From Deltaproteobacteria bacterium (lineage in GTDB: Bacteria > Myxococcota_A > UBA9160 > UBA4427): a DNA stretch of 64,000 nt. Both the position numbers and the translations under genes were made by a program. The stretch lies in the NCBI GenBank assembly GCA_016713665.1, contig JADJOR010000024.1, positions 1 to 64,000 on the forward strand. The letters run 5' to 3'. Under the pieces are notes generated by a model. The model did not search any database. It was given only the letters and a program-made list of their open reading frames with translations, and was not told the origin of the DNA. Positions 32,684 through 41,634 of this stretch are shown piece by piece (within the stretch, counting starts at the first letter, position 1; each line of letters starts with the position of its first letter).

Positions 32684-33880
32684 TCAAACCTTCGCCAGCG
32701 CCTGCTCCAGATCCGCGAGCAGATCCGCTGCGTTCTCGATGCCCGCCGCGAAGCGCACGAGGCTGTCCTTGATGCCGAGCTCGAGGCGCTTCTCCTTCGG
32801 GACGTCCCAGAACGACATCGTGACCGGGAGCTCGATCAGGCTCTCGACGCCGCCGAGGCTCGGCGCTTGATAGGGGATCGTCGTCGAGTCGATGAAGCGC
32901 ATGGCGCCGGCGAGGTCGGTGTCGATCTCGAAGGTCACGACGCCGCCGAAGCCCTTCATCTGGCGGATCGCGACGGCGTGGTCGGGATGCGAGGCGAGGC
33001 CGGGGTACCAGACGTGCTTGATCTTGGGATGGGCCTCGAGATAGCGCGCGATCGCCATGCCGTTCGCGTTGTGGCGCTCCATGCGGATGTCGAGGGTCTT
33101 GATGCCGCGCAGGAGCAGCCAGGCGGCGTGGCTGTCGATGATACCGCCGAGGACGCCTAACGCCTTGCGGACCGGCTCGATCATCTCCTTCGGGCCGGTC
33201 AGGGTGCCGGCCAGCAGGTCGTTGTGGCCGCCGAGATACTTGGTCGCGCTGTGGAGCACGAGGTCGGCACCGTCGGACAGCGGGCGATGATTGACCGGCG
33301 TCGCGAAGGTCGAGTCGATGATGACCTTGACGCCGCGGGCGTGGGCGGCTTTCGCGAAGGCGGGGACGTCGATGACGCGCAGGTAGGGGTTCGTCGGCGA
33401 CTCGGTGAAGAAGAGCTTCGTGTTCGGCCGGATCGCGGCCTCGAACGCCGCCAGGTTCCCCGGCTCGATCACCGTCGTCTCGACGCCCATGCGCGAGAGG
33501 AACTGGTTGATGAACTGGCGCGTCCGGCGATAGCAATCGCTCGTCACGATCAGATGGCTGTTCTCCGGCAGGAGCGCCATGAAGGTCGTCGTCGCCGCAC
33601 ACATGCCCGACGCGAACAGGATCGACTCCTCGCCCCCCTCGAGCGCCGAGACCTTGCGCTCGACGGCGCGCCACGTCGGGTTGCCGTAGCGGCCGTACTC
33701 CTCGCGCTGGCTCTTGCCCTCTTGATAGTCGGTGACCTCCTTCGAGTTGCGGAACCAGAAGGTCGAGGTCTGGTAGATGGGCGTCGTGATCGCGTTGGCT
33801 TCCTGCTGGCGCAGCTCGCCCGCGTGGACGGAGCTGGTGGCGCTCCCGCGATTGCTCGGTTCCTTCGGCAGCTCGGACAT
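32684..33880 (-). CDS. Cys/Met-metabolism PLP-dependent enzyme (cystathionine gamma-synthase-like)
   Basis: The 398-residue fold-type I enzyme has GRYGNPTWRAVERKVSALEG near the N-terminus, FASGMCAATT for the phosphate cup and HSATKYLGGHND with the PLP-binding Lys. Downstream SHAAWLLLRGIKTLDIRMER and YQAPSLGGVESLIELP are typical of cystathionine gamma-synthase and its lyase relatives. It forms or cleaves the C-S bond of cystathionine or a related amino acid. Which direction is not clear from motifs alone. A 19-bp palindrome lies about 93 bases upstream of the ATG at 33880. Confidence 0.9.
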   Translation of the reverse strand: MSELPKEPSNRGSATSSVHAGELRQQEANAITTPIYQTSTFWFRNSKEVTDYQEGKSQREEYGRYGNPTWRAVERKVSALEGGEESILFASGMCAATTTFMALLPENSHLIVTSDCYRRTRQFINQFLSRMGVETTVIEPGNLAAFEAAIRPNTKLFFTESPTNPYLRVIDVPAFAKAAHARGVKVIIDSTFATPVNHRPLSDGADLVLHSATKYLGGHNDLLAGTLTGPKEMIEPVRKALGVLGGIIDSHAAWLLLRGIKTLDIRMERHNANGMAIARYLEAHPKIKHVWYPGLASHPDHAVAIRQMKGFGGVVTFEIDTDLAGAMRFIDSTTIPYQAPSLGGVESLIELPVTMSFWDVPKEKRLELGIKDSLVRFAAGIENAADLLADLEQALAKV

Positions 33881-33972
33881 GGATCCTCCGTGCACGCGCC
33901 GGGGCGCGAGCAGACGATTTCCCCTATTCGGACCTTGGATTTGCCTGCGGTGACCCCCTGCTCGACGCGCCT

Positions 33973-33991
33973 CCGTCCGCATTGCGGACGG
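33973..33991. promoter_or_regulatory. 19-bp palindrome upstream of the PLP enzyme gene
   Basis: ccgtccgcattgcggacgg is a 9-bp perfect inverted repeat around one base. It lies in the 251-bp gap between the PLP enzyme (minus) and the LOG gene (plus), so it could serve either promoter. The loop is too short for an RNA hairpin but suits a dimeric repressor. No SAM-riboswitch motif was recognised in the gap. Confidence 0.35.
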
Positions 33992-34131
33992 CAGCGCAGG
34001 ACAGGAGACCGGAGGCGGGCGCTTAGCACTCGGCGGGAGCCCGAGCCGTACTGGCCGGGCGGGTCCGAGGGTCTGCAAGCGCCTGAAATCAACCCCTTGC
34101 GTTCGAACCTGAAGCCGCAACCCTACGGCCG

Positions 34132-34727
34132 ATGTCGGATGCCGTCAACCGGGGACGCCATGTCCTCGTCTTCTGTGCCTCGAGCGGGAGCTGTGCCCCC
34201 GCCTTCCACGCTGCGGCGGCCGCGCTGGGCCGCTCGATCGCCCGCAGCGGCGACACCGTCGTGTATGGCGGTGGCGCGGTCGGCTCGATGGGCGCGCTCG
34301 CCGACGCGGCGCTGGCCGAGGGCGGCCGGGTCGTCGGCATCATCCCGCGCTTCATGCGCGAGCGGGAGTGGGCCCATACGGGGATCAGCGAGCTGCGCCT
34401 CGTCGAGGACATGCAGCAGCGCAAGCGCGAGATGCTCAAGGTCGCCGACGCGATCGTCACGCTGCCCGGCGGCTCGGGCACCTTCGAGGAGCTCTTCGAG
34501 GCGCTGACTTCGAAGCGCCTCGGGCTCTTCCGCCATCCGATCGTGATCCTGAACCAGGGCGGCTTCTACGATCCGCTCTTCACGCTCCTGAAGAGCAGCG
34601 TCGACGAGCGCTTCATGAGCGAGGCGCATCTCGAGATGTGGCAGTCGGTCGACCACGTCGACCACGTGCTGCCCGCGATCGCGAACGCCGCGCCCTGGCC
34701 CGACGACGCGCTGCGGTTCGCGACGCG

Positions 34728-34731
<4 letters not shown>
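34132..34731 (+). CDS. LOG family protein (TIGR00730)
   Basis: The 199-residue Rossmann-fold protein has VVYGGGAVGSMGALADAALA and the signature LPGGSGTFEE at 111-120. These mark the LOG family, which hydrolyses cytokinin riboside 5'-monophosphate or other nucleoside monophosphates to release the base. In bacteria the usual substrates are AMP-like nucleotides. The ATG at 34132 follows ggccg; the frame is closed before it. Its TGA overlaps the aat start (ATGA), so the two are coupled. Confidence 0.9.
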
Positions 34732-35510
<779 letters not shown>

Positions 35511-35649
35511 CGCGCGCGGAGCCCCATCGAGGGGAACGAGTCGTTTCGTATCGTTGGTCTCGTCGTCCTGCAGCGCGATCCGAGCCCGGATCGGCGGACT
35601 GATGAGCTCGCGCTCGGGCGTCCGACGATTCGGCCTCTAGACTCGCAGC

Positions 35650-36642
35650 ATGCTCTGTTCCGACGTGCGCTGTCGCGAGCGTGTGGAGTCCGGATCGGTC
35701 CCCGAGTACGGACTCGAGCTCTCCGCGTGCCCGCTCTGCCGGTCACCGCTCGTCGAGGCGGAGCCGCCCTACGATCCGCCGGACGGTGCGGGGCGACGGA
35801 TCGCGAATCGGTCGGCCTTCGTCGCGGAGCCCTGGCAGCTTCTGCCGCTCCTCTCGGCCCGCGAAGCGGGCTGGCTCCTCGATGCCTATCGTTGGTTCCT
35901 GACCCATCTCGGCGACGCCGCACATGCGAGCAGGACGCGACTCGTCGAGCCGGTCGACTCGGAGTTCGTGGCGGACGATCCGAGCGGGGCGATCGGTTGC
36001 GCCGGCGGCGACCTCCCGAGGCTGTTATTCGAAGCCTGCAAGCGACACGCGGGCCTCTCGGACTGGCCGTGCGAGCTCGTGGCGCGCGAGGCTGGTCTGG
36101 TCGATCGCTTTGCGCCGAATCTCGTCCTCTTCTCGATCGATGGCGAGCCGGCGGGGACCTATCACGCCTCCGAGGATCCCGAGGAGACGCCGACGATCAC
36201 CTACGACCCCCGCCTCGCGGCGCAGCCGGAGGTCCTCGTCGCGACCTTCGCCCACGAGCTCGCCCACGGGCTTCTCGACACGGTCGAGGCCGCTCCGCCC
36301 GGCGGCGAGGACTTCGAGGAGCCGATGACGGATCTGGCGGCGGTCTTCCTCGGCTTCGGGATCTTCCTCTGCAACGCGGCCTTCGAGTTCCGTCAGGACT
36401 TCGACGGCCGCTTCCTGAGCTGGCAGTCCACGACCCACGGCTATCTGCCCGAAGACACCCTGGCCTTCGCCCTCGCGCTCTTCCTGCGGACCCACGCGAT
36501 CGACCCGGAGAAGGCCGTGCGCCACCTCGATCCCAATCCCCGCCGCTATCTGGGGGAGGCGCTCGCGCAGCTCGACTCGATCCCGGAGGAGATCGCCGCG
36601 TTGAAGAAGCTCCTCTGGAGCGCGAGGGACTTCGCGGTCTGA
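35650..36642 (+). CDS. HExxH metallopeptidase-like protein with N-terminal CxxC
   Basis: The 330-residue protein has a Cys-rich N-terminus (Cys3, Cys8, CPLC at 27-30) that could bind zinc. A zinc-peptidase-like motif follows, FAHELAHGLLD (H202, E203, H206), with a downstream acidic EEPMTDLAAVFLGFGIFLCN that may supply the third ligand. It ends with tetratricopeptide-like HLDPNPRRYLGEALAQ. A peptidase or peptidase-like scaffold is inferred from HExxH; no known family fits exactly. No signal peptide. It stands alone. Confidence 0.65.
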   Translation: MLCSDVRCRERVESGSVPEYGLELSACPLCRSPLVEAEPPYDPPDGAGRRIANRSAFVAEPWQLLPLLSAREAGWLLDAYRWFLTHLGDAAHASRTRLVEPVDSEFVADDPSGAIGCAGGDLPRLLFEACKRHAGLSDWPCELVAREAGLVDRFAPNLVLFSIDGEPAGTYHASEDPEETPTITYDPRLAAQPEVLVATFAHELAHGLLDTVEAAPPGGEDFEEPMTDLAAVFLGFGIFLCNAAFEFRQDFDGRFLSWQSTTHGYLPEDTLAFALALFLRTHAIDPEKAVRHLDPNPRRYLGEALAQLDSIPEEIAALKKLLWSARDFAV

Positions 36643-36747
36643 GCCGGGACGGGGTTCGGGCCTGGGGCCCAGGCCTGGCCGGGATCGGGGGATGCGCGCG
36701 GGCCCGATGCGGGGAGCTCGAGTCTCCGTGCCTGGGGATTTCCCTCG

Positions 36748-36812
36748 GGGCGATAAATCTGGCTGGAATAACTATAAATTGGGACGAAGTTCACAAATAT
36801 CAGCTCTCTTCC
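36748..36812 (+). promoter_or_regulatory. AT-rich patch, candidate promoter of the secreted protein gene
   Basis: Around 36750-36810 base composition drops sharply to AT-rich (gataaatctggctggaataa, then ctataaattgggacgaag), the only such patch in a high-GC stretch. It lies 60-120 bases before the ATG at 36871. tataaa could act as a -10 region, but no clear -35 at the right spacing is seen. Confidence 0.3.
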
Positions 36813-36870
36813 GGCCGAATCCCTTCTCGCCAACCTGGCGAACCCCATGAATGGGAAAGGATTCAGCCCA

Positions 36871-37335
36871 ATGACTTCTCGAAGATGGATTGCTCTCGGA
36901 CTCACCCTGCTCCTCGCCGTCGCGCTGCCGACCGCTGCCTTTGCGAAGGACCTCGAGCGGACGCGGGTCGCCCTCGTCAACTCCGGCGAGGAGCCGGCCG
37001 CCAGCGGCAAGGCGGAGTTCCGACAGCGAAAGGCCTCGCGGGCGAGCTTCAAGGTCGAGGCCGAGGACCTGACGCCCGCGAACTACGACCTGACGGTCGG
37101 CGGGACGGTGCGCGGCGTGCTCGACGTCCAGGTCCTGCCCGACGGTCGGGTCGAGGGCGAGCTCGAGTTCGACAGCAAGATCGAGCCCGGCCACCTGCCC
37201 CTCGACTTCGATCCCCACGGCCAGCTCGTGACCGTCGAGCGCGCGGGCGTCGTCTACCTGCAGGTCGTCTTCCCGGCAGCCCCAGTCCCGGCGTCGGCCG
37301 CCGCGACGAAGTCGGGCAAGAAGGGACGTCGTTAG
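36871..37335 (+). CDS. Secreted hypothetical protein
   Basis: ATG 36871, preceded by gaaaggattc, begins TSRRWIALGLTLLLAVALPT followed by AAFA|K, a standard signal peptide; ATG 36847 is an alternative that adds eight residues. The mature ~125 residues contain strand-rich DLERTRVALVNSGEEPAASG, NYDLTVGGTVRGVLDVQVLP and a lysine-rich tail (TKSGKKGRR). I recognise no family. It is probably periplasmic or secreted. A strong stem-loop follows at 37437. Confidence 0.65.
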   Translation: MTSRRWIALGLTLLLAVALPTAAFAKDLERTRVALVNSGEEPAASGKAEFRQRKASRASFKVEAEDLTPANYDLTVGGTVRGVLDVQVLPDGRVEGELEFDSKIEPGHLPLDFDPHGQLVTVERAGVVYLQVVFPAAPVPASAAATKSGKKGRR

Positions 37336-37436
37336 GCGGAGTCTCCGGCGGATCGCCCGCGATGCGCCGGAAGCCCTTCTCTTCGCGAGCGGGCGAGCAC
37401 CATCGGGGGCGTCTCGTCGTCGCGCTCGCGCCGCGC

Positions 37437-37464
37437 GGGGCGGTCTGCATTCGCAGGCCGCCCC
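37437..37464. terminator. Stem-loop between convergent genes
   Basis: ggggcggtctgc and gcaggccgcccc form a 12-bp stem (one G-U pair) with loop attc. It lies between the secreted protein gene (+) and the SDR gene (-), so it may end transcription from either side. There is no long T run, so strength is uncertain. Confidence 0.5.
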
Positions 37465-37479
37465 GCCTCTCGTTCTGCT

Positions 37480-38238
37480 TCAGTGGAGGATCGTCTGGCC
37501 GCCGTCGACCATCATGGTCATGCCCGTGATGAAGTCCGAGTCCGGGCCGGCGAGGAAGGCGACCGCGCGGCCGATGTCCTTCTCGGGATCGCCGAAATGC
37601 CCGAGCGGGATCGAGTCGATCATGATCTTCGCGAGCTCGGGATTGTTCGTGCTCCACTCCTTCATGCTCGGTGTGAGCGAGAGCGGACAGATCGCGTTGA
37701 TGTTGATCTTGTGCTTGCCCCATTCGTGGGCGGCGACCTTCGTGAGCGCGCGGATGCCCTCCTTCGCGACGGCATAGGAGGCCCAGCCTGCATAGCCGAC
37801 GAGCCCCGCGGCGGAGGCGACGTTGACGACCTTGCCGCCCCGACGGCTGAGCAGCGGGAAGCAGGCCTGCATGAAGTAGAACGTCCCCATCAGGCCGGAG
37901 CCGAGGACGACCTGCATGTCGTCGTCGCTGGTGTCCTCGAAGGCGACCTGCTGGCGCTGGATCTGCGCGTTGTTGACGAGGATGTCGATCGTCCCGAAGG
38001 CCTTCTCGGCGGCGGCGACGGTGGCGTTCACCTGCTCCCGCCGACAGACGTCGGTCACGATCGCGATCGCGCGCTGGCCGAGGGCCTCGACCTCCGAGGC
38101 GGTCCGACGACCGGTCTCGGGATCGAGCTCGGCGACGACGATCGAAGCGCCGTCGCGCGCCAGCTCGAGCGCCATGCCGCGTCCGAGCCCCCGCCCCGCG
38201 CCGGTCACGAGGGCCACTTTTCCGCTCAGCTTTCCCAT
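37480..38238 (-). CDS. Short-chain dehydrogenase/reductase
   Basis: The 252-residue classical SDR has VTGAGRGLGRGMALELA (NAD(P) loop), NNAQ in place of the usual NNAG, SAAGLVGYAGWASYAVAKEG with the catalytic Ser and YxxxK, and DGGQTILH at the C-terminus. Acidic AELDPETG after the second strand favours NAD(H). It oxidises or reduces an alcohol or ketone; the substrate is unknown. It is the last gene of a six-gene minus-strand operon starting at 43073, 16 bases after the sulfotransferase stop. Confidence 0.92.
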   Translation of the reverse strand: MGKLSGKVALVTGAGRGLGRGMALELARDGASIVVAELDPETGRRTASEVEALGQRAIAIVTDVCRREQVNATVAAAEKAFGTIDILVNNAQIQRQQVAFEDTSDDDMQVVLGSGLMGTFYFMQACFPLLSRRGGKVVNVASAAGLVGYAGWASYAVAKEGIRALTKVAAHEWGKHKININAICPLSLTPSMKEWSTNNPELAKIMIDSIPLGHFGDPEKDIGRAVAFLAGPDSDFITGMTMMVDGGQTILH

Positions 38239-38254
38239 GTTCGTCTCTCTCCCC

Positions 38255-39433
38255 TCAGCCCCGCCGCGGCAGGATGAATCGCTCCCGGTATCCCGCAAAG
38301 CGCCCGAGGAGCTCGTCCTTCGAGAGCCCGAAGGTCTCGAACGTGTAGCGATGGGGCGGCCGCTTCTCCCGGGCATTCTCGACGAGCCACTGCTCGAGCA
38401 GGCGGCGCGTCTCGGGGAGGAAGGGCGTGCCGAGCCACGCATAGAGCCGCTCGACGGGGCCGATCGAGTCGCGCTCCATCTCCTCGAACCAGAGATCGAA
38501 GAAGCGATCCTCCCGCGTGCGCGCCCGGAACTCGAGACAGCGCGAAAGATCGAGCTCGAGCCGATCGCGACACTGCCGGCCTCCCGCGGCGTAGTCGACG
38601 TCGTCCGAGCCGATCTCCCAGAGCGTCGTGTACATGCTCGCCGCCGAGGGCACCGCCGAGAGCGGATCGCGATGCGTCTGCACGACGCGCGCGTCCGGGA
38701 AGACCCGGCAGAACGTCTCGATGAAGCCGAGATGCTGCGGCGTCTTCAGGACCCAGCGCTGGCCCTCCTCGCCGCGCTCCTTCTTCTGCCACTGCAGGAT
38801 CCGGAGCATCCGCGCCAGGAACGTGTAGGCGGGGGTCACGTCCGTGTCCTGCATCCAATCGCGGTACGAAGGGACATGGACGCTCGACTCGGGGACGTAG
38901 GACAGGAAGGCGTGCTCGCAGAGCAGGGCGTCCTCGTCGGGGCCGACGGGATCCCAGGGATGGATCGACTTCATCTGCGGCGCCGCCGTCAGGACCTGGT
39001 CCACCTCCTCCCGAGCCTCGGCGATCCGCGGATCATCGCGTCGCCAGTCGCTGTCGGGGTAGGGGACGGGGCGTCGGTTCTCCCACCAGAGCACCGTGAA
39101 GTGGCGAGGGTCCGCCGAGAGCATGCGATGGAGGCGCGTCGTGCCCGAGCGGGTCGGGCCGACGATCACGAGCGGGGCCACGATCGGCTCGTCGAGGATC
39201 TCGGGATGGTCCGCGATCAGCGCCTCGGCGGAGAGGCGGGTCACGAGATTGCCGATCACGCGCTCACGCTGAGCCACGCGGCCGGTCGCGTTGAGCTTCG
39301 CCTCGTGCTCGAGGGAGAAGAGCAGACGGTCCATCGGCTCGCGGAAGCGCGAATCGCCGAAATCCGAGAGGCCCGTCCTTCGGCGGGCCTCGGCGAGCAG
39401 CGTCTCGGCATCGAAGTCGTTCGAGGCCGCCAT
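38255..39433 (-). CDS. Sulfotransferase family protein
   Basis: The 392-residue protein carries the PAPS 5'-phosphosulfate loop VGPTRSGTTRLHRMLSADPR and the 3'-phosphate region RVVQTHRDPLSAVPSAASMY, as in the Sulfotransfer_3 family. It moves a sulfuryl group from PAPS to an alcohol or amine. N- and C-terminal extensions are helical. It overlaps the upstream monooxygenase by one base (TGATG). The neighbours suggest the acceptor may be an alcohol made by the same catabolic operon. Confidence 0.88.
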   Translation of the reverse strand: MAASNDFDAETLLAEARRRTGLSDFGDSRFREPMDRLLFSLEHEAKLNATGRVAQRERVIGNLVTRLSAEALIADHPEILDEPIVAPLVIVGPTRSGTTRLHRMLSADPRHFTVLWWENRRPVPYPDSDWRRDDPRIAEAREEVDQVLTAAPQMKSIHPWDPVGPDEDALLCEHAFLSYVPESSVHVPSYRDWMQDTDVTPAYTFLARMLRILQWQKKERGEEGQRWVLKTPQHLGFIETFCRVFPDARVVQTHRDPLSAVPSAASMYTTLWEIGSDDVDYAAGGRQCRDRLELDLSRCLEFRARTREDRFFDLWFEEMERDSIGPVERLYAWLGTPFLPETRRLLEQWLVENAREKRPPHRYTFETFGLSKDELLGRFAGYRERFILPRRG

Positions 39434-40941
39434 CAGCTCGCGTCCGCGGCCGGGTCGAAGCAGTAGTCCGACAGCGGGAAGAGCCGGCTGTTGAGCCAGT
39501 GCTCGAAGCCCGTCACGGGGCGGATGCCCGGCGCGTCGCCCCAGGCGTCGACGTAGTAGCTGTTCGAGCCCGCGCAGTTGTTGCCGGCGAAGACGGTCTG
39601 CTCGGCGCGGCGCCGGACCTTCGCGAGGTCGCGCTCGTGGGCCTCGCGGCGGACCTCGAAGTAGTCGGTGCGCCTGCGCTTCGCCTCGGCGAGACAACGG
39701 GTCAGGTGCCTGCTCTCGACGTCGATCATCGTGAAGTACGAGAGGCCCGCGGTCGAGAAGGGGCCCATGTAGAGGAAGAGGTTCGGGAAGCCCGGGACCG
39801 TCGCTCCTTCGTAGGCCTGGAAGCGTTGCTTCTCCCAGAGCTCGCCGAGGCTGACTCCGCCGCGGCCGATCAGCTCGTAGCCCGGGACGCACTTGCGATT
39901 GAAGACCTGATAGCCCGTCGCGCAGACGAGCGTGTCGACCTCGCGCTCCTTCCCGTCCGCGGTCACGATCCCGCGCTTCGTGACCCGCGCGATCGGATCG
40001 GTCACGAGCTCGACGTTCGGCCGCCGCAGCGACGCGTAGAACGAATTCGAGAAGCTCGGGCGCTTGCAGAAGTAGGCGTACTTCGGCGTCAGCTTCTCCT
40101 GCATTTCCCGGTCGGGGATCTCCTGGCGGATGAACTCGACGAGCTTCTTCTCGATGAAGCGGAACACCCCGGGATGGCTCTTGTAGCGGATGAAGCCGAG
40201 GCCGAAGACCACCTCGACGAGGAGGTTCATCGCCCAGCGCATGAGGCGCTGCGTGAACGGGGCGAACCGGAGCAGCCGCTGGAAGCCCGGCGAGAGCTTC
40301 GGATTCGGCTTCGGCATCAGCCAGATCGGCGTCCGTTGGTAGAGGTCGATGCGGCTCACGCGCTCCGCGATCGCCGGGACGAGCTGGATCGAGGTCGCCC
40401 CCGTCCCGATCACGGCGACGCGCTTTCCGTCGAGGTCGTAGGCATGATCCCAGCGCGCCGTATGGATCAGCTTGCCTTCGAAGTCGCCGATGCCTTCGAT
40501 GTCCGGGAGCTTCGGCACGACGAGCAGGCCCGTCGCCGAGACGAGGTAGCGGGAGACGAGGATCTCGCCGCTCTCGAGCGTCGTCCGCCAGACGTTCGCG
40601 GCCTCGTCCCAGCGGGCCTCCTTCACGCCGCAGCCGCAGCGGATGCGGCGGGTCACGTCGTACTTGTCGGCGCAGAAGCGCGTGTAGTCGCGATACTCGT
40701 CGCCGGTCGGATAGAGCTGGCTCCAGCTCCATCTCGGCTCGAAGGGATACGAGTAGACGAAGAAGGGCATGTCGATCTCGAGTCCGGGATAGGCGTGCTG
40801 GACCCAGGTCCCGCCGAACGCCTTCTCCCGCTCGAGCAGGACGAAGTCCTCGATCCCGAGCTTGCGAAGCGCGATCGCCGCCCCGATTCCGGAGAAGCCG
40901 GAGCCGACGATCACCACCTCGTAGTCGAGATCGGATTGCAT
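39433..40941 (-). CDS. Flavin-containing monooxygenase (Baeyer-Villiger type)
   Basis: The 502-residue protein has two Rossmann motifs, VVIVGSGFSGIGAAIALRKL for FAD and VAVIGTGATSIQLVP for NADPH. Between them is the BVMO fingerprint FEGKLIHTARWDH (FxGxxxHxxxW). GTWVQHAYPGLEIDMPFFVY is also typical. Such enzymes insert oxygen into ketones to give esters or lactones, or oxidise N and S atoms. It is coupled to the sulfotransferase. The substrate is probably a cyclic or terpenoid-like ketone, by context only. Confidence 0.92.
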   Translation of the reverse strand: MQSDLDYEVVIVGSGFSGIGAAIALRKLGIEDFVLLEREKAFGGTWVQHAYPGLEIDMPFFVYSYPFEPRWSWSQLYPTGDEYRDYTRFCADKYDVTRRIRCGCGVKEARWDEAANVWRTTLESGEILVSRYLVSATGLLVVPKLPDIEGIGDFEGKLIHTARWDHAYDLDGKRVAVIGTGATSIQLVPAIAERVSRIDLYQRTPIWLMPKPNPKLSPGFQRLLRFAPFTQRLMRWAMNLLVEVVFGLGFIRYKSHPGVFRFIEKKLVEFIRQEIPDREMQEKLTPKYAYFCKRPSFSNSFYASLRRPNVELVTDPIARVTKRGIVTADGKEREVDTLVCATGYQVFNRKCVPGYELIGRGGVSLGELWEKQRFQAYEGATVPGFPNLFLYMGPFSTAGLSYFTMIDVESRHLTRCLAEAKRRRTDYFEVRREAHERDLAKVRRRAEQTVFAGNNCAGSNSYYVDAWGDAPGIRPVTGFEHWLNSRLFPLSDYCFDPAADAS

Positions 40942-40951
40942 CCGTTCGCCC

Positions 40952-41503
40952 TCAGCTCTTCGCGCGCGAGGGCCGCGGATACGACGGCGGCCCGATCGTC
41001 GGCCGCGGGAAGGGGCCGGTATGCCACTGCTTCGAGGTCTTGCGGTGGATGATCTTCCAGTCGTCGCCGACGCGGACGACCTCGTCCTGGTAGCGGAGCG
41101 CCAGCACCAGATGGTCGATCGGGCTGTCCGGCGCCTCCATGTGGTAGCCGAGGACCCAGGACTCGACGAAGCCGCGCTCGCCGTCGATCTCGACGTACTG
41201 ATTCCCGACGAAGTGCATCGTCGCGTCCCATTGATCCATCGCGTCCTCGAGGCCCTTCAGATAGTCGTCGAGGTTGCCGCCCTCGAGCGTGCCGTCGATG
41301 ACGCAGTCGGGATGGAAGACCGAGCGGACGAGGTCGAAGTCGATCGAGTCGACGCCGTACGCATAACGTCGATAGAGGTTCTTGACGATCTCGCGGTCGC
41401 GCAGCCAGCGCACGTTCGCGGCGAGGTCGTCCGCCGGAGGGAGCGGCGTCTCGCGGTATCTCATGATCCGGCGTTTCTCGTTCTTCGGGCGCGGGGAAGC
41501 CAT
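40952..41503 (-). CDS. SnoaL-like / nuclear transport factor 2 family protein
   Basis: The 183-residue SnoaL_4 protein has REIVKNLYRRYAYGVDSIDF, VRSVFHPDCVIDGTLEGG, and a C-terminal DDWKIIHRKTSKQW sheet. The D..Y.YGVD.....RS.FHPD pattern is the form found in dehydratases and ring-hydroxylating dioxygenase beta subunits. ATG 41503 is the upstream of two starts; MRYRET at 41464 is the alternative. It sits between the dehalogenase and the monooxygenase in the operon and may act on their product. Confidence 0.82.
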   Translation of the reverse strand: MASPRPKNEKRRIMRYRETPLPPADDLAANVRWLRDREIVKNLYRRYAYGVDSIDFDLVRSVFHPDCVIDGTLEGGNLDDYLKGLEDAMDQWDATMHFVGNQYVEIDGERGFVESWVLGYHMEAPDSPIDHLVLALRYQDEVVRVGDDWKIIHRKTSKQWHTGPFPRPTIGPPSYPRPSRAKS

Positions 41504-41634
41504 GGCGTTCTCCTGTTCGTGCGGTGTGGGATGGATAACGATTGCGGAGGAGACCGTCGAGGCGCCTCGAAGCCGTTCGGAGATGCGCCCGGCGAATCGT
41601 TCGACCGCGCCGTCGCGTCGGTCTGGCGAACGGT

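Noticed and set aside
33881..34131. Possible SAM or SAH riboswitch or a tRNA before the PLP gene
   Set aside because: A GTTCGAA string and hairpins are present, but no tRNA arms pair properly and no riboswitch consensus was seen; only the palindrome was kept.
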